Shown here piece by piece: positions 14,801 through 26,900 of a stretch of DNA of 64,000 bases. The stretch comes from Macrostomum hystrix (taxonomy: Eukaryota; Platyhelminthes; Macrostomidae): contig CATNEN010000001.1 of the NCBI GenBank assembly GCA_950097015.1, forward strand, positions 18,418,501 through 18,482,500. Direction: 5' to 3'. The position numbers and the translations under genes were made by a program. Numbering within the stretch: the first letter of the stretch is position 1; each line of letters begins with the position of its first letter. The notes beneath the pieces were generated by a model that made no database searches, was not told where the DNA came from, and worked only from the letters and a program-made list of their open reading frames with translations.

Positions 14801-16240
14801 ACGCAGCATCAGCAATTGGCGCGGCACTTCAATCGTTGTGGACAGCCTGCTCAGTCCAAGGACTGGAAAGGCCACCACAGGCACCCGAATCTCTATCCTA
14901 GCCGATGCTAGAACCCATTCTAGCACTAGGAATTGCAGAAAGGCTGTTCCAACTCCCAAACTATCGGTCACAAGTCCGACTCTCTAACGAATGGGCTACA
15001 GCTCCCATGATTGAATATGTGCTAATTCTCATAGTGCTCATAGTACTAATACGCTCGTATATGTCATAATGCGGACTGTTGCGCGTTTCGTCAGATCTGT
15101 CGCCCGGCCAGCCAGCGGCAGCGGCGCGGACTGCACAGGCCCGGCACAAAAGTACACCGACTGCTTCGGCGATGAGGGCGCCTGCTGCCAGCCAAACGAC
15201 GCTTACGTGGATTCTGGCCGCTGCGAGACCACCTGCCAGCAGCTGCTGAGCCCGAGTGTCCAGCAGCCGGCAGCCAGCTGTCAGCCAGGCTGCCAGTGCA
15301 AGGCGGGAATGGTTCGAGACACCGCCTCAGGTGCCTGCATCCGCTTGCAGGACTGCTTCGCCTGTCGGGGCCCGAATGGCGCTGTTTATCCCAACGGCTA
15401 CACTGTTGTGGACCGAGCTGCGAACTGCAGCAAGCGCTATTGCCTACAAGGCACGCTGGTGACTAGACCTCTAACGGCCGATGAAGTTCCGCCCTGCACT
15501 CAAGCCGATGAGCTTTTGGCAGCCGGCAGCTCCGGAGAGACGGTGACTCGGGTGCTGGACTCTGCCGGCGGCTGCTGCTACCGGGCCTTCGTCGGGGTGT
15601 GCCGCCGAGCGAGGACTCTGCTACGCGAAGCCCACCGGCCAGGCCAGCGGCCATGCAAATTCACGAAGCCCATCAGCATCGATCGGTGTGCTGGCGCCTG
15701 TCCTTCCAGTCACCATGTGCACGTTTCCGACAATGTGAGCCATTGATTCGCTTTGGTTCAAGAATATTATAATTAACTGTATAATGAACAGTACTAGCCG
15801 ACATGGTCAAGTTATACAATTCTGAAAGCAGAAAAGTTAAGCCTACATTGTAGATTTTGCCGCAAACACCCTGACGAGAATCCTTGAATACCTTGACGAT
15901 GCCAATGTTTTGTGACTCTGGAAGTTGTTTAATCGGATAGAGAATTCTAGCCCGTGTTCTGGATTTTCATGGCGATTGGTTGAATATTTCGAAAAATTGT
16001 TGGGATTTGAAATACCCTGTGGTATTTCTACTGTTAATAAATCCATACAAAACTCGTGAAACCCATTTTCAGGGCGAAGTGAAAGTTGTCGGCGACTGCC
16101 AGTGCTGCAAGCCGACCGCTTACACAGCCAAGCCGGCGGTTTCTGTGCCCTGCACCGATGGCAGCAGCATGCTGCTGACTGTCTATGGTATTGAGAACTG
16201 CCGCTGCGTCCGGGTTGGATCCGACAAGCCGCCGCTTTAA
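3..16240 (+). CDS. Giant secreted mucin with TSP1/TIL/VWC modules and C-terminal cystine knot (SCO-spondin/mucin-like), 5' partial
   Basis: The gene is open at the window's left edge. Exons are <3-12006, 12118-12503, 12592-13551, 13818-14279, 14383-14645, 15095-15734 and 16073-16240; all junctions are GT-AG and phases match. The first exon (over 12 kb) alternates Thr/Ser/Pro mucin tracts with two related folded domains, each ending in a GCF motif. The later exons encode, in order: a Cys-rich linker; TSP1 repeats (WSQWLPWSSCSATCG, WTQWSAWSECSQSC); a TIL-like module; more TSP1 and VWC-like modules (WGPWSDWGPC, WSKWSDYSGC, GQWSEWSE); another TIL/VWC/TSP1 block; and a final cystine knot starting CCYRAFVGVC and ending near ENCRCVRV. 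TSP1+TIL+CTCK is the C-terminal layout of SCO-spondin and gel-forming mucins, where the knot dimerises secreted chains. A role in mucus or adhesion is inference. The signal peptide and N-terminus lie outside the window. The only AATAAA I noticed is about 740 nt past the stop. Confidence 0.85.
15893..15979. repeat. Dispersed repeat, copy 1 (intron of mucin gene)
   Basis: About 90 bp beginning gacgatgccaatgttttgtg, in the last intron of the mucin gene. It matches 55763-55851 with few differences. No coding content or tRNA-like box was seen; it is probably part of an uncharacterised short interspersed element. Confidence 0.6.
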
Positions 16241-17929
16241 ATCAATCGGCTCACTGAAGACAAACGTTAATGAAACATTTATGATAAAACAGCTGCACTG
16301 ACTCTCAGACTCTCAGATTTGAATTGGGTGGTGGAATTATATTCATTGTGCTATTCAACTTTTTAAGATTGGCCGGCATGGACGGTAAAAATGTAATCGT
16401 CCGATTCTTCGAAACAAATTAAACAGAGGGTTAACTAGAATTTAAACAATATATTAAAGTTTTGTTTCAAAATACTTGCAATTTATTTAAGCAATTTGTT
16501 AAAATATATGATATACTTTTAGTCATTAAGAACAATCGGATTTAAAGTAAAAAGATTACGAAAAACTATAAGATAAAGGCTATAATTGAACGAATTCAAT
16601 TATTATCACTCAAATAGTTAAATAATGATAGCAACATTAAGATTTGTAATTTAAATTCGAAGCTATAAGACACGGCTGTTATTATATTGATACAGTTAAT
16701 AGTAACTAATCTGTGTTAACATTACAGAAACGATAGTTATGATGCCCATTAATTTAAAATAATATCGTATTCCATAAATCAATTTTGTCAATAATTTGCC
16801 GCCTCTGGCACGAGACAAATCTGAGCACTGTAAGATTGAGCACAAAAGCCAACGGGCTAGAACATTAATTGATTGTTTGAATTGACTTTCATGAACGTAT
16901 TTTTGGTCTATTTTTCGATTGTTAATTATAGAAGTTCTTTTAGTTAAGATCTGATTTATTGTGCACTACATGGAAAACAAATAAACTACGGTATTGCATA
17001 AATATTTATTTTTGACTCTGGCATTCTCAAATGTGTGATTTTTATTAGTTCTTTCTTTCCTATGAGTTTATGTTTGATGGATTAGTCGGGATCAGGAAAT
17101 AGAAATTAAGGGCTAGGATAATCCTTACTTCATGTTTAATATTATAGGATTAACTTGATATTAACGTTTATTCTCGACATCAAACAATGCGGATTAGTAT
17201 TTTGTTAGTTCGCTAACTAAATAAAGATTTCGTTTTTTGCACAGATCTTGAATGTATTTAAATGTTGAATTCACAGATAGAGTATATTGCATAATATTAC
17301 AAAAACTACTGCTGACATTGACTTATGACTGTAAAAATAAGTCATAAGGATTGCTTGTTCTTAGGAATCATATGTATTAATAAATATCAAGAAAGGCAAC
17401 AAAAGCCTGCAAAATGATTATTGTAGCAAATTAAAAGAAAATAAAAACTGAGGCAAAAAATGAATAAACATTACAACCCATGCGATTATAAACGGCAGAA
17501 TGCTCTGCTATTGTAAAATAAAAATACAGAATTATCACTTCACTAATGGTCTCCATTACGAGACAACAATCTTTATAACACACTACCACGTAATACAAAA
17601 AAGTAAAAATTGTAACAATTTGACAAATGACAAAAAGCGATAGTGAATGGCGAGTTTATCAGATAGACAACAGGAAAAAATATGAGGTGTTCAAGTGAGG
17701 ACACTTCGAAGTGTCGAAGCGTCGAAGTGTAGCTGAGCGGAATCGATTCAGATTTTCGCACCAAATAGTCATGAGTTCGAATCCCGAGAAAATTAAGACC
17801 CTTATTGTGTAATTTACGCGGACACCTAGCTTGGAGTGTCGACGAAAAGCGAAATATATTTCCCACCGAAAATAATCTACAGTGAATTTGACGGTCTTCA
17901 CAATGTCAAATTTGTCACTCCTTTCCGCA
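16241..17929. other. Convergent intergenic region
   Basis: AT-rich spacer between the mucin stop and the stop of the channel gene on the other strand. It should hold both 3' UTRs; AATAAA occurs at 16980-16985 on the + strand. I see no gene other than the tRNA-like element at 17725-17800. Confidence 0.6.
17725..17800 (+). repeat. tRNA-like sequence (possible SINE head or tRNA pseudogene)
   Basis: A perfect pol III A box (tagctgagcgg, 17730-17740) is followed by a near-consensus B box (agttcgaatcc, 17774-17784) at normal tRNA spacing. The flanks do not pair as a clean acceptor stem, so a functional tRNA is unlikely. It is preceded by a small gtgtcgaag repeat. Confidence 0.5.
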
Positions 17930-20900
17930 TCAGGTACGCCTGACGTACTCAACACGACGCGGTATGAACAGCAGCAGGAAGCTGATGAGCAGGATTACGT
18001 AGAGCAAGAAGAAGAGCCGGTCAAGCACTTGGGCCAGGGTCCGCCACTCCACAGCCAGCAAGCCCTTCGCGTCGGCGTCCTTCTTTCGTCCCAGAAACAA
18101 TCGTATCGCTCTACTGATCTCTCTGAGGTCGTTTTCCACATCCGGAGGACACGTTAGCAATAGAGTATGCTGCTGCTGCTGACTGCGATTGTTGTAGAAG
18201 GCGGCCACTGCTCGCCTCGGAACTACGTTACTGTGTGACTGAGCCTGATGAAACTGCTGGTACTGACGGTTGTCTAGAATGCGGACGTGCTGCGGCTGCT
18301 GACTGCGGCACTGGCTGCTAGTCGATGATTGGCGCATCAGAACTCGGCGCTCCATCGACAGCGGAACACTCAACTGGATCAGGAACAAACGGCCGAGGCC
18401 TTCGATCATAACCTGCAGATTTCGTTTAGGCAATAAAATAAATAATAATAGTAATAGGTGCAGGAGGGGTGCAAGCTCTGGCACATCATCTGGTGACACT
18501 TGACCTGAAGCCATCAAGGAGGAAATTCTACCCATTTCGCTGACTCCTGAGCACACGCACACGTACAGAGCACACATAAAGCACGAGCAGGCACACGCTC
18601 ACACAGGTGTGTACATCTTGCCCTGACTTCCTCATCGTCAGGCAGTGTACACTTCTTCTGTGCCAAGGAGGTTGGCCCTTAAGTGCTTAAATTGCACGAC
18701 AAGCCCCCAAGCCGTCCCTCCGCGGCTGCGCCCCAGTTTAATGTGGCCTCGCCGTGGAATCGAGCTCAGGGACCTCGGTGCGAGAGGCAGGGCTATGCCA
18801 CTCTCCCCCATTTATTGAGGCGATTCTCAAATTTAACAGTAATACCTACGAAGGGGGATTTCCTTTGGTAGTTCTAATTGCGTTTCTGCATTCGTGTGCA
18901 GTGCAGCACAATTTTTTGCAAGCTCACGAAACTCAAGAACGAGAACAAGAACGTTTTTGTTGCGTATCTTCTGAAACAAGTCGCCAACTAAACTCTTCAG
19001 ACCATCTAGAGATTCAATGTTTCTGGCCGAAGATCAGGTTTTCCCATAAGCGCTAGTGTATTTCATACACCTTATGCACAAATTAGCACTGCGCGTCTGC
19101 GCCTCAGTGCGGCCTTGCCAGGCCTTCAAAATTTATCAGCATGTCACCCGAATGTGCCTGGATCATCTCCGACTTATAAAGCCTAAATACGTTCGTATTT
19201 ATCAAACACAGGACACCATCGCCAAGTCTGTCAACCAACCAGTCACCACCCAACGCTGTTAGCATTCTGGTGCTGCGAAAAAAATGCAGGGGTGGGGCCA
19301 TTGGTATAAATGTGGGCGGCAAAATTGCTTGGTAGTCCTACCGTGCTTGCGTCTGCAAATTCAGTATCGTAGCCTAAGATGAAGCACGAGTAACTCGTCA
19401 ATTAGGATCGTATATTTCAAGCGATGCTAATGCCGTGCCACAAGGGACGACTTAATATAATACATCATATTTCTACGTCAAGTATTTAGTAATCCCTGTA
19501 ATGCCACTTTTACAAGCGTATTTTTACATTTTAGATGTTCAAAGGGTAATTATGTAATATGTAAGATGTTATTATGTTGGTGTTATTATGTTTTCAAAAC
19601 GGCCCTTTTAAGGATCTCATTTAGTCCTTTGAAACTTCTTCTTGCATCGCCTTCTTTATTTGGGAAACTTAAAAAATAGTATATGAAAACTTGAGCTTTG
19701 CGAATTGATTGGAAATCTTAAAGCACATTGCACATTTTTGTTAGTGGTCATAACCACAAACAACTTTTGTAGCCAATACGAATCCGAATAAGCTCTTTAA
19801 TTTTGCAGTGAAGTATTTAATGATAGAAACCGACGATTCGACGAATACTCTCGTATATATAAAATCTTCGTAAAAATTCCATTCCATTTTTTTATATGTC
19901 GCTCATTTTTAAGCCGTTAAATTCAATCTTAAAAAAACGGCCCTTTTAAGGGTATATTATATTTATATAAGAATTACTAAGTTTTTTAGAAATAACTAAG
20001 CAACCCAATACAGATGTATAGCGTAAAAACTTAAGCCTTTTATCTTAAGCACAAGATTTAAAAAATAGAGCATTTTGTTCTTTATGCTTTGGAGAAAGCG
20101 AAATCCCCCTAAAACTTAACAGAAAGTTATTCTAAATATAAAGTCATTTACTCGTATCCACGTGAACGTGGACGAAGTATTTTAAGTTGATTTTTTAAAC
20201 CAGTGCCATTTCTCGAGACCTATATTTTTAAACTCATTATCAAACAAACAATGAATGTTTTTATTCTTTCCTTTAAACCTGTGAATAATTAAAAAAGCAC
20301 AAGATATCCATCCTACACTACTAATAGTAGGCATAATAGAACTCAGCATTCTGAATGCGATATTGTCGAAAAAGTTGTTTCAATTTTAATGGGTCAAATT
20401 TTTGCTCACCCGTCTAAGCAGAGGCGGCACCGGACCGCTTTTGTCGCCGTGAAAGTGCAGATTGACAATTACTGCGGCCACGAAGGTTGAGAAGGTGATG
20501 AGGCCCATGTTCATGCAGTAGTAGCAGCCTTCAAGAAATTTGTGGGTTTTTCCGTGTTTTAATTTAAAGTTTCTGATGGCTTGCCTTAAAGAAACTCTTA
20601 GAATGTGTTCCTGAAACATCGCAGGTCTTTCCTCTCAGGGAGATTTTATGGGTGTCAGCAGGGAGATAGTGAGGGTGTCAGCAGGGAGATAGTGAGGGTG
20701 TCAGAAGAGATTTTGAGGCTTCAGGAGGTCTGAAGGAAATGTTGTGGGTGTCAGGAGGAAATGGTGTCGGTGTCAGGAGGAAATCGTGTCGGTGTCAGGA
20801 GGAAATGGTGTGGGTGTCAGGAGGAAATGGTGTCGGTGTCAGGAGGATATGGTGTGGCTGTCAGGAGGAAATGGTGTGGGTGTCTGGGGGGAGTTGGTGT

Positions 20901-23900
20901 GGGTTGTCATTTAGTCACGGACTTGGTCAGTTTATCAGGCTACGGGAACAGTTTTACATGTTTGAGAAGCCAATGAAGCCATTTGATGAAGAAAGACAAA
21001 AGTGCAAATTAGTTTCAAACACGACTGCCAAAGCTAAACCACTGCAGGGTACGCAGTCTATAGTCTATCAGTGCCCACCAGAAGCATATGCCAAGTCCTG
21101 AGTCTATAGGCTAGAGAAAGTGGGATCTTGAAAACGGGTGGGTTTGAGTTGAGCACAAGTACTCAAGCAGAAGAAATCCAATAGCTACAACTAGAGGCCC
21201 TGAAGATACTCCCGGGCCAGCTCTTAAGAGTTCGTTTGCTCGCCATCTTCCTATCTGTCTGCTCCTCTTCCTCTCCTTGGCCAGCCCAGGCTTATCCAGG
21301 GAAGTCCCGCGCCACTTGATGAGGCTGAAGATGGGAGTCTGCGCAAGCCAGGCGAATGGTGAAGCGAATTTATCGATCAAATGGTCTGGCAGGCTCTCTC
21401 TCACCCTCACACTGCTGTTCCCCAACTCAGGCTAATGAGCAGATCTTTTTGTAGTAACGCTGGCTAATGTCACTGCTGGGAGAGCAACTCGGCCTAAATG
21501 AGGAACTTATTGGGAAGTGCAGTTACTGATGGGATAATCTGGAACTGGTGGGATAATCTGGAACTGATGGGATAAAATCAGAAAACTGATGGGATAATCT
21601 GGAACTGGTGGGATAATCTGGAACTGGTGGGATAATCTGGAACTGATGGGATGAAACCTGAAAACTGATGGGATAATCTGGACCTGGTGGGATAGTCTGG
21701 AACTGGTGGGATAATCTGGAACTGATGGGATGAAACCTGAAAACTGATGGGATAATCTGGAACTGGTGGGATAATCTGGAACTGATTGGATAATCTGGAA
21801 CTGATTGGATAATCTGGAACTGATGGGATAATCTGGAACTGATTGGATAATCTGGAACTGATGGGATAATCTGGAACTGATTGGATAATCTGGAACTAAT
21901 TGGATAATCTGGAACTGATGGGATAATCTGGAACTGGTGGGATAATCTGGAACTGATTGGATAATCTGGAACTGATTGGATAATCTGGAACTAATTGGAT
22001 AATCTGGAACTGATGGGATAATCTGGAACTGGTGGGATAATCTGGAACTGATTGGATAATCTGGAACTAATTGGATAATCTGGAACTGATGGGATAATCT
22101 GGAACTGGTGGGATAATCTGGAACTGATTGGATAATCTGGAACTAATTGGATAATCTGGAACTGATGGGATAATCTGGAACTGGTGGGATAATCTGGAAA
22201 CTGGTGGGATAATCTGGAACTGATGGGATAAAATCTGAAAACTGATGGGATAATCTGGAACTGGTGGGATAATCTGGAACTGATTGGATAATCTGGAACT
22301 GATTGGATAATCTGGAACTGATTGGATAATCTGGAACTGATGGGATAATCTGGAACTGATGGGATAATCTGGAACTGATTGGATAATCTGGAACTGATTG
22401 GATAATCTGGAACTGATGGGATAATCTGGAACTGATGGGATAATCTGGAACTGATTGGATAATCTGGAACTGATTGGATAATCTGGAACTGATGGGATAA
22501 TCTGGAACTGATGGGATAATCTGGAACTGATTGGATAATCTGGAACTGATGGGATAATCTGGAACTGATTGGATAATCTGGAACTAATTGGATAATCTGG
22601 AACTGATGGGATAATCTGGAACTGATGGGATAATCTAGTAAAAAAGGGACAATCTGGAAACTCATAAGATAAACTTTGACTAAGGGGATAATCTTAGACT
22701 GAGGAGCCATGTTAATATAGATAGAATTATCTGGGAATTTTCAGAAACGAACAACTAGAACCCATCAAAGTGTTCATTCAGTGTGAGCAAACTCACCAAT
22801 GAGCGGGAAGGTTTCCACCGCGCTTGGAATCTGCTCAGCTAGCAGCAGCAGCAGAATGAAGAATGCCACGAATATATTCATGCCTGAAATGTTTGGCAAA
22901 CGGCTGCTCGTTTTCAGACTGCTAAAATTTGAGCCGAGTTGTATCAATGCGGCTATGCTAATTTATATTCTGATTATATAGAAGATCTTTTGCAGCTAGG
23001 AATGATTAAACAGTAGAATATGGCTTTCGCCGAATCATAGAAGTATCGTATTTAGGAACAAGTGTAAAGTTGAAGCACTTTGTTAAAAATCTACTCTGAG
23101 AGAGTCAAACCAACTAACAGTACGCAAGTATATATTCTATATTCTTCCCGCTTATAAATCAAGTATATTTTTTGCCTTCTGCTACGAGCTACAAAAAATA
23201 TGTTAGCCGACAGCACAGCGGCAGCTATTGCGCGGCGAATCTGAATGCTGCGTACTACAGTGCAGTCCATGGACTGGGGACGTCAAACCCACCTTAAATT
23301 ACCCCAGCTAATGCTGTTACCCGTTTAACAGCTGGGTGAACTGAAGCAAAGCAGAGTTAAGTGTCTCGCTAAAGGACACAAACTGTTCCAGTGAAGTCGA
23401 GAATCGAACCACCGACCTTTAAGTCTTGATTCCGACGCTTTAACCATATTAAGCTACAACCCCCTACTAGGCAAACAACCCCCTACTAGGCCAATAACCC
23501 CCCACTAGTCCAACAACCCCCTACTAGGCTACGACCCCCTACTAGGCTACAACCCCCTACTAGGCTACAACCCCCTACTAGGCTACAACCCCCTACTAGG
23601 CTACAACCCCCTACTAGGCTACAACCCCCTACTAGGCTACAACCACCATATTAAGCTACAACTCCCTGTTAGGCTACGACCCCGTACAAAGCTACAACCC
23701 CCTACTAGGCTACAACCATATTAAGCTACAACCCTACTAGGCTACAACCCCCTACTAGGCTACAACCCCCTACTAGGCTACAACCATATTAAGCTACAAC
23801 CCTACTAGGCTACAACCCCCTACTAGGCTACAACCATATTAAGCTACAACCCTACTAGGCTACAACCCCCTACTAGGCTACAACCCCCTACTAGGCTACA

Positions 23901-26900
23901 ACCATATTAAGCTACAACCCTACTAGGCTACAACCCCCTACTAGGCTACAACCCCCTACTAGGCTACAACCCCCTACTAGGCTACAACCCCCTACTAGGC
24001 TACAACCCCCTACTAGGCTACAACCATATTAAGCTACAACCCTACTAGGCTACAACCCCCTACTAGGCTACAACCCCCTACTAGGCTACAACCCCCTACT
24101 AGGCTACAACCCCCTACTAGGCTACAACCCCCTACTAGGCTACAACCCCCTACTAGGCTACAACCCCCTACTAGGCTACAACCCCCTACTAGGCTACAAC
24201 CACCATATTAAGCTACAACTCCCTGTTAGGCTACGACCCCGTACAAAGCTACAACCCCCTAGTAGGCTACAAACCCCTACAACGCTACAACCCCCTAGTA
24301 GGCTACAAACCCCTACAACGCTACAACATCCTACAATTAATATTGGTTATATTGTACGAGCTATTGACTATATTATTACTTTCTATATATTCTTGAACCA
24401 ATATGGAGGTTTTTGCAGGGCATTGTTAGTTGTCATGAAAGTTAGTTGATCGTAAAGGGCGAAAATTTTGATCCCTACGACAATCAGTCATTCTGTTTGG
24501 GAGCTATTGGGAAGTAGGCAGCGGGTATTTAAAATAACCCGTGGTATTTCCCAGGTGGAAAGATAACTTGGTTTTCATGTTAACTAAGCGTCCTTTCTCT
24601 TATTCCAAGGCATTCCAAGCAGCCACCAACCCAGCAGGATCTTGGCAGGCGACTCAGGCGGCAGCCAGAAGATGACCAGGGTGAGCATGGACAGCAGGAT
24701 GCAGGGCACCACCAGGATGGCCACGTAGAATGACGGATTGCGCATCATGCGGATGCAGAACTCCAGAATTCTGTACCGCTTCATCACTGGCCGGCCTCGT
24801 GAATCGAAGCCTGTCTCGTTGCGGTAGCTGACAACGCTGCGAATCTGTTTGAGCCGCAGGTCGGGGTCGGCAATGTCAACCTCGTATTCGCCGTCCGTCT
24901 CCCATTCGTTGCTCTTCACGTAGTCATTGTAGTCCACGAATGGCAGCGGCTTTGGCACTGAGTGGGTGGCATTCACCTGAATCTCCGTCAGGGACCAGTC
25001 CAGCATCAGCTGACTCTCATCGTAGGTCCAGGAGCCGAATTTTATGCGGCATTCCTGAATTTTATTAGGGACAGGTGGAAATGACCGATTGAAACACCTG
25101 TGAGTAGGATGAATGGGATAATGACCGATCGAAACTCTTGTGAGTAGGATGAATAGGATAATTATGACCGATTGAAACACCTGTGAGTAGGATGAATGGG
25201 ATAATGACCGACTGAAACACCTGTGAGTAGGATGAATGGGATAATGACGTATTGAAACACCTGTACGTGAGTAGGATGAATGGGATAATTATGACCGATT
25301 GAAACACCTGTGAGTAGGATGAATGGGATAATGACCGATTGAAACACCTGTGAGTAGGATGAATGGGATAATGACCGATTGAAACACCTGTGAGTAGGAT
25401 GAATGGGATAATGACCGATTGAAACACCTGTGAGTAGGATGAATGGGATAATGACCGATTGAAACACCTGTGAGTAGGATGAATGGGATAATGACCGATT
25501 GAAACACCTGTGAGTAGGATGAATGGGATAATGACCGATTGAAACACCTGTGAGTAGGATGAATGGGATAATGACCGATTGAAACACCTGTGAGTAGGAT
25601 GAATGGGATAATGACCGATTGAAACACCTGTGAGTATGATGAATGGGATAATGACCGATTGAACGATTGAATATTATCGCACTAACTCACCTGCGTGTCG
25701 AATGGAAAGTTCAGAATCTTGACCTTGCACGTGCTCTTGAGCAGGGCTTGCGGAATCCAGAGAATCTCTCCGCTGCTCTGCACAACCACTCTGGCTTCGC
25801 GCTTCTCGCGCATGCGTTCATCAGCGCTGAAAGTGTTAATTGATAGGTGGATGGTGATGTCTAACAGGTGGACGGTTGTGTCTGACAGGTAGATGGTTGT
25901 GTCTAACAGGTGGATGGTTGTGTCTAACAGGTGTATGGTTGTGTCTAACAGGTAGATGGTTGTGTCTAACAGGTGGATAGTTGTGTCTAACAGGTGGATT
26001 GTTATGTCTAACAGGTAGATGGTTGTGTCTAACAGGTGGATGGTTGTGTCTAACAGGTGTATGGTTGTGTCTAACAGGTAGATGGTTGTGTCTAACAGGT
26101 AGATGGTTGTGTCTAACAGGTGTATGGTTGTGTCTAACAGGTAGATGATTGTGTCTAACAGGTGGATGGTTGTGACTAACAGGTGGATGGTTGTGACTAA
26201 CAGGTGGATGGTTGTGACTAACAGATGGATGGTTGTGTCTAACAGGTGGATGGTTGTGACTAACAGGTGGATGGTTGTGTCTAACAGGTGGATGGTTGTG
26301 ACTAACAGGTGGATGGTGATGTCTAACAGGTGGATGGTTGTGACTAACAGGTGGATGGTGATGTCTAACAGGTGGATGGTTGTGTCTGACAGGTGGATGG
26401 TTGTGACTAACAGGTGGATGGTGATGTCTAACAGGTGGATGGTTGTGTCTGACAGGTGGATGGTTGTGTCTAACAGGTGGATGGTTGTGACTAACAGGTG
26501 GATGGTTGTGACTAACAGGTGGATGGTTGTGTCTAACAGGTGGATGGTTGTGACTAACAGGTGGATGGTTGTGACTAACAGGTGTATGGTTGTGTCTAAC
26601 AGGTAGATGGTTGTGTCTAACAGGTGGATGGTTGTGTCTAACAGGTGGATTGTTATGTCTAACAGGTAGATGGTTGTGTCTAACAGGTGGATGGTTGTGT
26701 CTAACAGGTGTATGGTTGTTTCTAACAGGTAGATGGTTGTGTCTAACAGGTGTATGGTTGTGTCTAACAGGTAGATGGTTGTGTCTAACAGGTGGATGGT
26801 TGTGACTAACAGGTGGATGGTTGTGTCTAACAGGTGGATGGTTGTGACTAACAGATGGATGGTTGTGTCTAACAGGTGGATGGTTGTGACTAACAGGTGG

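Noticed and set aside
17730-17800. Functional tRNA gene
   Set aside because: The A and B boxes are good but I could not pair an acceptor stem, so it is listed only as tRNA-like.
25078-25665. CRISPR-like regular repeat array
   Set aside because: The units are head-to-tail with no unique spacers, and the DNA is eukaryotic with introns.
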